8,706 nt of DNA from RPQK01 sp041946865 (GTDB taxonomy: Bacteria > Acidobacteriota > UBA6911 > RPQK01). Location: assembly GCA_041946865.1 (NCBI GenBank), contig JBHGBF010000238.1, positions 1-8,706 on the forward strand, written 5' to 3'. A program made the translations under genes and the position numbers. The notes under the pieces are model-generated. The model had not been told where the DNA came from and searched no databases. It saw nothing but the letters and a program-made list of their open reading frames with translations. Below are positions 1 to 6,851 of the stretch, one piece after another (positions within the stretch are counted from its first letter, which is position 1; each line of letters opens with the position of its first letter).

Positions 1-8
1 GGACGGGA

Positions 9-71
9 AGCGCGTCGGGTGCGTGCCTTCAGTACGAATCGATCTTGGTTCCGGCACGCGTCCGACGCGCT
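9..71. repeat. Imperfect inverted repeat, 19-bp arms
   Basis: Arms at 9-27 and 53-71 are reverse complements except at two central positions, separated by 25 bases. The arms read AGCGCGTCGGGTGCGTGCC and GGCACGCGTCCGACGCGCT. As RNA or cruciform DNA this would form a long GC-rich stem. It lies beyond the 3' end of the VWFA gene (which runs leftward), but no T-tract follows on the minus strand, so it is not a canonical terminator. The rest of 1-248 holds a second small GC palindrome (AAGCGC-T-GCGCTT near 80-92) and no convincing coding sequence. Whatever gene lies left of the window is not visible. Confidence 0.6.
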
Positions 72-92
72 CCGCTGAAAAGCGCTGCGCTT

Positions 93-132
93 GCGGCTCT
101 GTGGCGCTTTCGGCGCCGCGCCCTGCGAAGAC
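93..132 (+). repeat. Short dispersed repeat, copy 1 (inverted partner at 8660-8688)
   Basis: This stretch aligns with the reverse complement of 8660-8688. Both begin GCGGCT, continue through GTGG and GCTTTC/GCTTC, and end in an identical 14-mer, CGCCCTGCGAAGAC or its partner. The copy here carries a 2-base and a roughly 8-base insertion, the latter inside a GGCGC-TTTC-GGCGCC hairpin. A 14-mer alone could occur by chance in a window this size; the extended collinear similarity argues for a real repeat family. Confidence 0.4.
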
Positions 133-248
133 GGTCCGCTGCAAAGATCAAATAAAACCAGGGCTCAGGTATTCAAGAACGAGCTACTCCACACATGCCC
201 GATCCGTCGAGTCTGATCCGGTTATCCGCCATTACTCCCTGCGCCGAA

Positions 249-2165
249 CTACCAGACTCGTCGCACAATTGAACCCAGCTTGTCGGTCTTCGCGTCATAG
301 ACAATGATTTTCAATCGGGCACGGTGACCTTTGCCGGGCACCTCGTAAGCCTCACTGATCGGAATCCCGTCGCGTAAAACGTTTCGATAGGTCTCTTCCT
401 TCAGATTGAGATCGAGAGTATCCCACGATTGCGCCAAGATTTCTTCATCATCCTTGACCAGGAAACAATTGACCGACAGGCGTGCCTTCTGACGACCGTT
501 CTCAGATACGAAGAACTCCGGGTCCGTACCGACTTTGATATCCGCAGTCACTTGAAGCTTCCCGTCACCAATTCGTTTCTTGCTGACTTTCGCATCGACC
601 CGGATGTCACTGATCGGGTCTGCGTAATTCGCGGCCGCCACCGTCCTGGCATAAGTGACAAACTTTTCGTGATCATAGGGAACCGTCAAAGGCCGGGCAT
701 AGTATCCTCCTCGGGCAATCACGCGAGTTCCGTCTCGCCGCACCCGAACTTCTATCGTTCGGTACTTTCCATCGAAGGTCGGGTTCTTGGGTCTGTAGGC
801 AAGGTAGTAGATCATACCGGAGGTCTCGCGCACGGTCCGCAGGGACTGAGAGATATCCGAGTGGACGAAGGCCAGACCTCCCGTCATTCTCGAGATCTGA
901 TGGAGCGAGGTCAGCCCGAAAAATCTGGTAAAGCTGGGAGAGTCGATTCCGGCGAGCTTTCGATAGACCCCCGGGCCTTTGAAGACGACTCGCCGGTTGT
1001 CTGCTTCCCTCCCCGAATCGAATACGCCTCCCGTTTGCAGACAGTGAATTCGCACTCCTGCGTCGCTCGCGACCCTCGCGATGCTCCCATCACCCTCGAG
1101 ATGGGGTAGGACCAGACCGTGTTCGGTGAGGAAGAGAAGGTGCTTCTCTCCTTCGAGGTACCGCAGATACTCGATCGCCGCGAAGATATTCTGCACGTCC
1201 TGGGAGGTGCTCCCTCGCAGCGCGATATAGTCTTCGAACGGCAAATCCGTAATGAAGCCGGATTTCAGCTGATCGAAATACGTGCTGCTGATCCTGGGGT
1301 GCGTCTTCAGGGCGCTGGCGAGCGTCAAGTCATCGAGGTGCGTCTGGCGAAGAGTCGTGTCCGCAGCAAAGATATCAGCCGAATGATCCGCGTCCAAGGC
1401 AGCACGCTCTTCATTCTCGAGCACCTCCCGATCAACGGCGCTCGACTGCCTTTCCAATTCGGTTTTGCCGACAGTGACAGCTTCCTTCGACCCGATTCCT
1501 GGAGTATCGAAGATGCTATCGACCTGCGCCTGAAGCTTGGGAGTTAACTGCTTGATTCCATAGACAGCCCCGAGGCCACGGGCCCGGAGCTCCACGGCCT
1601 GTTCAATCTCCGGACTTGCTGCCGCATAACGTTCCAGCAACCGGGCGACCGCCTCGTGGTCGAGGGTGAAATTGCTCGCGCGGCCGTAGGCCATGACCGC
1701 AACCTGATCGGAAGGTCCCAGTCCCTCGCGAACGAACTCAATCAGGTGTGTGATCGTGTCGAAATACCGTTCGTGGAAGCCCCGGCCGAGCAACAAAACG
1801 AACTTTCGATGATTAGGCGCCGCAGGTTGGCCGCCCGTGGCCGGTTTCACCTCGACCCGCAATCGGTCAGGCCCCGGTCCGCCTGTTTTCTTTTCCAGGT
1901 CGCATACGGAGAAGCTGAGGATATCCTGCGGTACTCCATCTTCGGCGACTCTGAAGTCGTCTTTCGACAAGTCGGCCACCGGGCGCCCGTTTTGGTCCAA
2001 AACGATTACGGGAACAGGAACAAAGGTCACGTCCACACGGATGGTTCCCGGGAGATTCTGGCCGGGGGAGGCCTCCTGCAATTCGGTCGCGCCAGAAGAC
2101 ATACTGGACAAGCCGATAGCGGCGAAGAAGATTATGGGTGAGACCTGAAGAGTTTGAGGCGGCAT
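249..2165 (-). CDS. Secreted VWFA-related domain protein (TIGR03436-like)
   Basis: Predicted exported protein of 638 aa with a hydrophobic segment at residues about 8-22 that looks like a signal peptide. Residues 41-90 carry the family's opening module (alternating-hydrophobic strand, D-x-x-G-R-P-V, L-x-x-x-D-F and E-D-G-x-P-Q). Residues 121-180 form the first half of a von Willebrand A-like fold, and 322-350 hold the second core strand (YLEGEKHLLFLTEHGL). Residues 452-491 give the usual ending YYLAYRP...DGKYRTIEVRV...GGYYA. A charged, probably helical insertion spans about 185-310. The usual acidic metal-site strand (LLFDD or a DxSxS MIDAS) reads LLLGRGFHE at 125-132, so metal binding is probably lost. 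The start is supported by GGGAGG five bases upstream. These proteins are abundant in Acidobacteria; their role is unknown, presumably adhesion or protein-protein contact outside the cytoplasm. It seems monocistronic. Confidence 0.9.
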   Translation of the reverse strand: MPPQTLQVSPIIFFAAIGLSSMSSGATELQEASPGQNLPGTIRVDVTFVPVPVIVLDQNGRPVADLSKDDFRVAEDGVPQDILSFSVCDLEKKTGGPGPDRLRVEVKPATGGQPAAPNHRKFVLLLGRGFHERYFDTITHLIEFVREGLGPSDQVAVMAYGRASNFTLDHEAVARLLERYAAASPEIEQAVELRARGLGAVYGIKQLTPKLQAQVDSIFDTPGIGSKEAVTVGKTELERQSSAVDREVLENEERAALDADHSADIFAADTTLRQTHLDDLTLASALKTHPRISSTYFDQLKSGFITDLPFEDYIALRGSTSQDVQNIFAAIEYLRYLEGEKHLLFLTEHGLVLPHLEGDGSIARVASDAGVRIHCLQTGGVFDSGREADNRRVVFKGPGVYRKLAGIDSPSFTRFFGLTSLHQISRMTGGLAFVHSDISQSLRTVRETSGMIYYLAYRPKNPTFDGKYRTIEVRVRRDGTRVIARGGYYARPLTVPYDHEKFVTYARTVAAANYADPISDIRVDAKVSKKRIGDGKLQVTADIKVGTDPEFFVSENGRQKARLSVNCFLVKDDEEILAQSWDTLDLNLKEETYRNVLRDGIPISEAYEVPGKGHRARLKIIVYDAKTDKLGSIVRRVW

Positions 2166-2170
2166 GACGC

Positions 2171-2176
2171 CCTCCC
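2171..2176 (-). promoter_or_regulatory. Shine-Dalgarno for the VWFA gene
   Basis: On the minus strand GGGAGG lies five bases before the ATG at 2165. It is a near-perfect ribosome binding site and fixes the start, which also places the signal peptide at the true N-terminus. The rest of the 287-base gap to the next gene (2177-2452) shows no clear -35/-10 pair with proper spacing; a TATATT around 2260-2265 is the best -10-like string. Confidence 0.7.
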
Positions 2177-2404
2177 GTCCGGACTTCGGTGACCTTCAAA
2201 AACATTGTGTTCTGAACCAGGTCATGTCTTCGGTTCTCCTGAATGCGGCAGAACTTCAATATAGATCGATTTCGTGTCCAATGAGTTCGAAATCTTAGTC
2301 TCGCAACGGCTTCGAACCCCTTTATCCATCCCTGATCCAGCTCTATGTCGAACCGAAGCAAAGCGGTGATGGCCCGCTGTCGCCCCTCACACATTTCAGC
2401 TGCA

Positions 2405-2435
2405 GGAATCCCGGCAAATGGGAAAACCGGGGTCC
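2405..2435 (-). terminator. Weak hairpin after the deacetylase operon
   Basis: GGAATCCCGG (2405-2414) can pair with CCGGGGTCC (2427-2435) with one bulged A and one G-T pair, leaving a 12-base loop. It starts about 18 bases beyond the PIG-L stop codon, where a transcript end would be expected. No U-tract follows on the minus strand, so it may be a 3'-end stabilising hairpin or chance. No better terminator is visible between the two genes. Confidence 0.25.
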
Positions 2436-2452
2436 CTTGCTTTCGCTGATGA

Positions 2453-3292
2453 TCAATAATCAGGGTTCAGAATGACGCGCGAAGGCAACAGGCCGGAGAG
2501 GATGTTGTCTCGTGGATAGGCGTGGCCCAAGTGCTGCCGGAAAGCCTCGGCGTACGCGATCGGGTCACCTTCCGCGGCTTGGCCTGAGATCCTGGCCGCC
2601 TCCCGTCCCCGTCTTGATCCCCAGTCGCGCATGGTTTCGAGATACTCGTCCATGCCATGCTGCGCCCGCAGCCATTCCCGCTGGCTGCGGTGCGCGGCCA
2701 GCATTTCCGACTTCATTTCTATCTCTGCCGATATGTCGACGTAAAAGGCGGGCGCGACCCGCTTGCCGAAGATATCAACTCCCTCCATAACGTCCCAGTA
2801 GTAAAGATACGGAACCGCGGGAAGCGCGCGAGCCGCGCCGAACGCCGAGCAGTCGTAGTTGGGCACGGGTGAGTAGAAACAGGCGTTGCGCACCAACACG
2901 CTGGTGGTCTCGTGGTCAAGCATGTAGTCGGTGGGGGAGTGAGTGAATACGATCTGCGGCGCAATCTCTCTCAGCAGGGCCGTCGTGCGACGGTTGTGCG
3001 CATCGTCATTGAAGATGCAAAAGTCATAAGAGCCAAGATAGTGGTACTCCGCGCCGAGGATCCGGCAGGCATTCTCGGCCTCCACCCGGCGAACACGACG
3101 GATTTCGTCGGGCGGGAGGTTCTTGGAGCCACAGTCTCCCAAGGTCATCGTGGCGATGTGGACCAGGCTCCCGGCATCCTTCAGGGCCTTGAGGGTGCCG
3201 GCGCAGCTGATTTCCACGTCGTCGGGATGAGCCCCGACGGCGAGGACCACGGGCGGCTGGCGGAAGGGATCATTGCGTGTCGGCATAGTCAT
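2453..3292 (-). CDS. PIG-L/LmbE family N-deacetylase
   Basis: A 279-aa zinc-dependent deacetylase of the PIG-L (LmbE, BshB-like) family, which hydrolyses the N-acetyl group of GlcNAc-type sugars or sugar conjugates in the cytoplasm. The signature AHPDD-VE lies at residues 21-27 (H22 and D25 zinc ligands, D24 general base). The second block, HSPTDYMLDH, is at 118-127, with H127 as third ligand. Length is normal. The frame stays open for 158 more codons upstream, but those overlap the symporter in another frame. I chose the ATG at 3292 because its ATGA overlaps the symporter stop; the ATG at 3286 is possible. The tight coupling implies a shared substrate: probably an imported N-acetylated sugar or a phosphorylated or glycosylated derivative. 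The exact substrate cannot be read from sequence. Confidence 0.92.
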   Translation of the reverse strand: MTMPTRNDPFRQPPVVLAVGAHPDDVEISCAGTLKALKDAGSLVHIATMTLGDCGSKNLPPDEIRRVRRVEAENACRILGAEYHYLGSYDFCIFNDDAHNRRTTALLREIAPQIVFTHSPTDYMLDHETTSVLVRNACFYSPVPNYDCSAFGAARALPAVPYLYYWDVMEGVDIFGKRVAPAFYVDISAEIEMKSEMLAAHRSQREWLRAQHGMDEYLETMRDWGSRRGREAARISGQAAEGDPIAYAEAFRQHLGHAYPRDNILSGLLPSRVILNPDY

Positions 3293-5163
3293 CGGGCTGA
3301 TCTTTCTTCGGCTCGTGGCGTGTCGGCGAGACTGTCCGGAGGCGCTTCGGACCAATCCCGGCGAGCCATGCGGAGATAGATGATTACAGCTACGGCGCAA
3401 CCGGCCAGCAGGAGGGCGGCGCCGGTTCCCGGGCTCCGCAGGAGCAGCTTCCCGGTCCCGAAGAGAATGAGATAAACCATGGCGCAGCCGAGCAGCCAGT
3501 CGGCGGCGCTCCGCCCCAGGTCCCGCGCAGGAGGCGTGTCGGCAGCGAGACGGGCGATCGGCGTCCAACCGCGCACATCGGGACGCACCTTGCGGTAGAA
3601 ACTGACCAGGACTTCGTCTGACTCCGGGCGGGTGAAAAGTGTCACGAGCAGCCATACCAAGGTGGTAACGGCAGTCGTGACTATCGCGGTCTTCGCGAAC
3701 AGCACCGGGTCGGAACCCGTGAACGGGGCAGCGCTCACTCCCCCGGAGATCGTCCGCCAGAGCCATTCCCAGCGCAGGGCGAGGGCGACAGCCAGAGCCG
3801 CCGTCAGACCCGAGATCTCGCTCCAGGCGTTAACCCGCCACCAATACCAGCGGAGCAGGTATACCGCGCCGGTGCCGGCGCCGATCTCCATGACCAGTTG
3901 CCAGGCGCCAGCGATGGACATCAGTTGCGCAGAAACCCAAACCGAAGCCAGTACCAGAACCAGGGTCGCAATCCGCGAGGCGTTCACGTAATGGCGTTCG
4001 CTCCCTTCTCGGCGAACGAAGCGACGGTAGAAGTCATTGACCAGATAGGACGCTCCCCAGTTGATGTAGGTGGCTACGGTGGACATGAAGGCGGCCATGA
4101 AGCCTGCAATGATGACACCCCGCCAGGCATGGGGCATGTGTTCGGTGACGAGTCGCATATATCCCGTCTCGGGATGCTCGAGTCCGGGATAAAGGACAAT
4201 GGCCGCCAGGGCGGCGATGATCCATGGCCAAGGCCGGACCGCGTAGTGAGCCATGTTGAACCAAAGGACCGACAGGACTCCGTTGCGCTCATCGCGCGCG
4301 CTGAAGATGCGCTGGGCGATGTAACTACCCCCGCCGGGCTCCGCCCCCGGATACCAGACGGCCCACCACTGCACCGCGAGATTCATGATAAAAGTGAGGG
4401 CGGGCAGGAGCCACAGGGCTTCAGCCGTTAGACCACGGGAGAAATCCGGAAAGAATGCGGTGGGATCGCCGGCGCCGGGCACGACCGCACGCATGCTTCC
4501 AAGTCGCTCAAGCAAGGCCGACATTCCACCAACCTCGGCCACTGCATACCAGGCGATCGTGATAACGATCGCCATTTTCAGCACGAACTGAAATAAGTCG
4601 GTCCAGAGCACGCCCCAAAGGCCGCCGAGCGAAACATACAGGCCGGTGAACGGCATGAGGAAGACCAGGCAAATGAGCAGCGCCGTAGTTTCGCTCACCC
4701 CGAGCGTGGCTACAATAATCGTGCTCATGGCCTTGGTGACCCAGCCGAGAATGAGGCAGCTCATCAGCAGACCGAAGTAAAGCGCCCGGAAACCGCGCAG
4801 GAAGGCGGCCGCGCGGCCGGAATAGCGCATTTCCGAGAATTCCGCATCGGTGATCAGGCCGGACCGCCGCCAAAGACGTGCGAAAAAGAAAACAGTCATC
4901 ATGCCGGAGGGCAGGAGACTCCACCAAAGCCAATTCCCGGCGATCCCCTGCGTGTAAACGAGGCCGGCGACGACCAGCGGAGTGTCAGCCGCAAATGTGG
5001 TTGCCACCATGGAGGTTCCGGCCAGCCACCAGCTCACCTTGCGTCCGGAGACGAAATAGTCCTCGGTACTGCCGCTTGATCGCCGTCGAAAATACAGGCC
5101 CAGCACCAGCGTGATGACCAGATACCCGATAACTCCCGCCCAATCAAGGATGCTCAGGTTCAT
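3289..5163 (-). CDS. Sodium:solute symporter (SSS/SLC5 family)
   Basis: Integral membrane Na+-coupled symporter of 624 aa with about 14 hydrophobic segments, within the long end of the SSS range. Residues 41-62 (RKVSWW..GTSMVATTFAADTP) match the unwound first core helix that shapes the sodium and substrate sites. GLYVSLGGLWGVLWTDLFQF is the classic SSS signature. FMAAFMSTVATYINWGASYLVNDFYRRF is core helix 8, with S361/T362 in the place of the Na2-site serines of vSGLT. A cytoplasmic charged linker and an extra C-terminal hydrophobic pair follow. The ATG at 5163 overlaps the stop of the hexosaminidase remnant (ATGA), with AGGA ten bases upstream. The 3' end overlaps the deacetylase start. The GH20 and PIG-L neighbours suggest uptake of an amino sugar, sugar acid or disaccharide released outside the cell; specificity is inferred from context only. 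Confidence 0.95.
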   Translation of the reverse strand: MNLSILDWAGVIGYLVITLVLGLYFRRRSSGSTEDYFVSGRKVSWWLAGTSMVATTFAADTPLVVAGLVYTQGIAGNWLWWSLLPSGMMTVFFFARLWRRSGLITDAEFSEMRYSGRAAAFLRGFRALYFGLLMSCLILGWVTKAMSTIIVATLGVSETTALLICLVFLMPFTGLYVSLGGLWGVLWTDLFQFVLKMAIVITIAWYAVAEVGGMSALLERLGSMRAVVPGAGDPTAFFPDFSRGLTAEALWLLPALTFIMNLAVQWWAVWYPGAEPGGGSYIAQRIFSARDERNGVLSVLWFNMAHYAVRPWPWIIAALAAIVLYPGLEHPETGYMRLVTEHMPHAWRGVIIAGFMAAFMSTVATYINWGASYLVNDFYRRFVRREGSERHYVNASRIATLVLVLASVWVSAQLMSIAGAWQLVMEIGAGTGAVYLLRWYWWRVNAWSEISGLTAALAVALALRWEWLWRTISGGVSAAPFTGSDPVLFAKTAIVTTAVTTLVWLLVTLFTRPESDEVLVSFYRKVRPDVRGWTPIARLAADTPPARDLGRSAADWLLGCAMVYLILFGTGKLLLRSPGTGAALLLAGCAVAVIIYLRMARRDWSEAPPDSLADTPRAEERSAR

Positions 5164-5594
5164 CCTGCCCGTGTCCTTCGTGGATGGCTTTTCCAGGTTT
5201 CAAGCGACCGCCTTGTTAGACCGCCGCTGCCAGTTTCTGTACACCGGGGACGACCGCGATTATCAGGTCCGCCTGCGGCCTGGCCGCGGGCTCTGTTGTG
5301 ACGCATGCCGAGCAGATCGAGCTCCCGGGAAACTGCGTCCCGGCGATGATACATCGAGGACAGGTTCCTCAGGAAACACTGAGCCGCGCGCTCCAGGCGC
5401 GCGTCGCCGGAAACCGATACGGTGAAGGAGCTCGTTATGACAAGTTCCCCGGAGCCGCGCGTGACCGAGGCGGGCATTGGCATCAAGGGAAGCTCAGTTT
5501 GCGCCACCCGCCCGCCGCATACGGCCAGGAAAAGAATTACGGAAGAGAGCAGACTTCTTATCGACACCCGGCCACGCTTTACCAACCGGTCCAC
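5160..5594 (-). pseudogene. GH20 beta-N-acetylhexosaminidase, N-terminal remnant
   Basis: Degraded first gene of the sugar operon. From the GTG at 5567 (or 5594) it encodes a clear signal peptide (SIRSLLSSVILFLAVCGG), then LPLMPMPASV...GSGEL...SFTVSVSGDARLERAAQCFLRNLSS, the N-terminal non-catalytic domain of GH20 hexosaminidases (Glyco_hydro_20b type). Similarity then leaves this frame near 5345-5351 and resumes in the +1 frame as IAGTQFPGS...PQADLIIAVVPGVQKLAA, which fits the next family strands, before a TAA. The whole catalytic barrel with its D-E pair is missing; a normal enzyme has roughly 500-700 residues. The open frame runs on to a TGA overlapping the symporter ATG, so either the original 3' end survives after an internal deletion or the overlap is fortuitous. 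It would have released terminal GlcNAc outside the cytoplasm. Confidence 0.75.
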
Positions 5595-5644
5595 CTCGGC
5601 GACGGTCTTCTTGTCCAGATGACTGCGATTGTCGCGGTCTTCAT

Positions 5645-5673
5645 TGATGGTATTACCTTAAGTCATACCATCA
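5645..5673. promoter_or_regulatory. Candidate operator: TGATGGTAT-N11-ATACCATCA
   Basis: Perfect 9-bp inverted repeat (5645-5653 and 5665-5673) with an 11-base centre. It lies 51-79 bases upstream of the GTG at 5594, or 78-106 bases upstream of the one at 5567, ahead of the hexosaminidase-symporter-deacetylase block. It is AT-richer than its surroundings. The TGGTAT...ATACCA core resembles sites bound by GntR-type regulators such as those controlling GlcNAc use, but no regulator gene is in the window. The family assignment is inference. A weak -35-like TTGCCA overlaps its upstream side; no convincing -10 was found. Confidence 0.45.
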
Positions 5674-6029
5674 TCAGTGGCAAGCGGGACACAGTGAGAC
5701 CTGCGCCTCTTCCGACCGTGCGCTGGCGTCCCTCCCAGCCGCCTTGCGGTTTTGGTACAATCCCCGGCCAACAAATGGGATGAGCTTCATTCGTGGAAGG
5801 CCGCGTGCTTGGCGAGTACTGGCACTCGGGCCATTTCTGGCGGGCAGAAGTCCTCGATCTCGGCGGCTACGGTCACGAGGAGGTCGTGCGTTTGGGGGTG
5901 AGTAACGCGTAAAAACGAGCCACCATCGTCGTATTGGACCCACAAGCGATGCGAGGGGCATCGGGCGAGGCAAACGCCGACTCCCAACTCCTCGGGTTTG
6001 TACCGGCAAGGGAGCGGACTCGCTTGCTC
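5674..6029 (-). other. Short coupled open frames after the 88-aa ORF, unrecognised
   Basis: Past the TAG at 6030-6032 the 88-aa ORF's frame stays open for another 80 codons to a TGA ending at 5787 (residues like RYKPEELGVGVCLARCP and RVTHPQTHDLLVTV). It has no ATG or GTG near a ribosome binding site; TTG at 5987 is the only start-like codon and is preceded by GAGGAG too closely. The TGA overlaps an ATG (ATGA) opening a 38-codon frame to 5674 that ends in CPACH. This could be the tail of one longer gene broken by the in-frame TAG, or no gene at all. I do not recognise the sequence. Confidence 0.2.
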
Positions 6030-6033
6030 CTAC
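6010..6033 (-). repeat. REP-like hairpin with GTAG head
   Basis: On the minus strand the element reads GTAGGAGC, then an 8-base middle, then GTCCGCTCCC. GGAGC and GCTCC (6026-6030 and 6011-6015) pair over a 10-base loop, and a nested alternative AGCG/CGCT exists. The GTAG tetranucleotide before a small GC hairpin is the hallmark of REP sequences mobilised by RAYT transposases, and a RAYT remnant lies about 1 kb away. It sits exactly at the stop codon of the 88-aa ORF, a typical REP position, and may also act as a 3'-end hairpin. Only one copy is seen here, so the family cannot be confirmed. Confidence 0.35.
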
Positions 6034-6296
6034 CCAGAAGTTGTATCAATCGGCGACTGCGCGACTTCAACTGTGCGCTCTCCCTTGACACGCTGCAGTC
6101 GCGCATGATGGTTACGGCCGGCGAGCTTGGTGGCGCGGAGGTCGCGTTCTTTACTTACTTCTCCCCCGACCTTGAGCGTTTTCTCTCCCTGGAGCCGACT
6201 TTCGGGCTTCGGGCGATGCACCGCACCCGCGAAACACAGGGGATCCTTGATCATCAGTTCTCCCCCAAGACTTGCTTTGACTGGCAGGCGCCACAT
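6030..6296 (-). CDS. Hypothetical protein, 88 aa, coupled to the exported protein
   Basis: Not recognised. The ATG at 6296 shares its A with the TAA of the upstream gene (TAATG), and GGAG lies seven bases before it; together these argue for translation by coupling. The product is basic and polar (for example GEKTLKVGGEVSKERDLRA), with no membrane segment, no cysteine pair and no known motif that I can see. It ends at a TAG immediately before a REP-like hairpin, and the same frame remains open for 80 codons beyond the TAG, so it may be a truncated version of a longer gene. Overlapping open frames exist on the opposite strand but lack ribosome binding sites. Confidence 0.35.
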   Translation of the reverse strand: MWRLPVKASLGGELMIKDPLCFAGAVHRPKPESRLQGEKTLKVGGEVSKERDLRATKLAGRNHHARLQRVKGERTVEVAQSPIDTTSG

Positions 6297-6610
6297 TACC
6301 TCGCTCCGTGATACGACGCTGGCGGGAATCGAGACGCGGAGGAGGCCCGAAGTGCTCCGTAATGGATCATTTCAGAATGGACAATACGTTCAGCGAACCA
6401 ATATGCGTTGTTGGGTGAAATCACTCTGACGTTGAAGTGATCCTCAGTTGGCTGGTGATCGAATGACACACGATCGGAATATTCCGTGAGAATGGGCGTC
6501 TGATAGATCCGTGGTTCTTTCCATTTGTCCGGAGTTGCGTGCCACTGCGAGGAATTTGCAGCGGCGCAGCCGCAAGATAGAGTGATAACAAGCAACCAGA
6601 CGACGCGCAC
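6296..6610 (-). CDS. Small exported protein, 104 aa, unknown function
   Basis: Starts with GTG at 6610, preceded by AGGA with a six-base spacer. Residues 1-20 (MRVVWLLVITLSCGCAAANS) form a typical signal peptide. Cysteines at 13 and 15 suggest a lipoprotein, but the box TLSC lacks the usual leucine at -3, so lipidation is uncertain. The mature part is polar and aromatic-rich (SSQWHATPDKWKEPRIYQ), with no recognised domain. The last 20 or so residues are serine/arginine-rich and look less protein-like, so the 3' end may be disturbed. It appears to lead a small minus-strand unit with the 88-aa ORF. The export signal plus ribosome binding site make it the most credible unrecognised gene here. 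Confidence 0.5.
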   Translation of the reverse strand: MRVVWLLVITLSCGCAAANSSQWHATPDKWKEPRIYQTPILTEYSDRVSFDHQPTEDHFNVRVISPNNAYWFAERIVHSEMIHYGALRASSASRFPPASYHGAR

Positions 6611-6851
6611 GACAATTCCTGAAAAGATGCAAGTGCACTCCTGACGCAGCCCAGCGAACCAGGTATCAATGGTCTGTCAGCTCGGATGCTTTCCACAGGA
6701 AGTCCTCCCCGATAAAGTATCTGCCCGCATAACGTCGAGTTTAGCGGTCGACGCGGCTTCATCACCAGATGATCAATGCAAGGAGAGCCAGGGCCGATCC
6801 GCTGGAACGAGTATTATGTCCCGTGGTACCAAATGTGCGGGTGAGCGGAGC
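6611..6851. other. Gene-free stretch
   Basis: The leader of the small exported protein occupies the left end. The rest shows no coding frame with a start signal or recognisable motif, and no repeat longer than a few bases. Short plus-strand frames exist but have no ribosome binding sites. I see no clear promoter; the AT-richest patch is around 6712-6722 (GATAAAGTAT). Confidence 0.4.

Noticed and set aside
429..1109. A 226-codon plus-strand open frame, and others, inside the VWFA gene.
   Set aside because: They are antisense shadows of a clearly coding gene, with no ribosome binding sites or recognisable motifs.
1867..2394. A 175-codon minus-strand frame spanning the VWFA start and the upstream gap.
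   Set aside because: Most of it overlaps the VWFA gene in another frame, and its upstream part has no start signal or motif.
3293..3766. A 158-codon N-terminal extension of the deacetylase frame.
   Set aside because: It is the symporter gene read in another frame, and the family signature starts normally after the ATG at 3292.
5896..5910. GGGTGAGTAACGCGT, identical to a universal stretch of bacterial 16S rRNA.
   Set aside because: The flanking bases do not match 16S rRNA on either side, so this is a chance 15-mer, although it could mis-prime rRNA PCR.
5934..6311. Plus-strand frames of 125 and 100 codons opposite the small minus-strand ORFs.
   Set aside because: They begin with poor start codons without ribosome binding sites, while the minus strand has good initiation signals and overlap coupling.
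6712..6745. A possible integron attC core (GTTATGC on the minus strand).
   Set aside because: It does not fit the GTTRRRY consensus, and no matching inverse core or paired L/R boxes were found.
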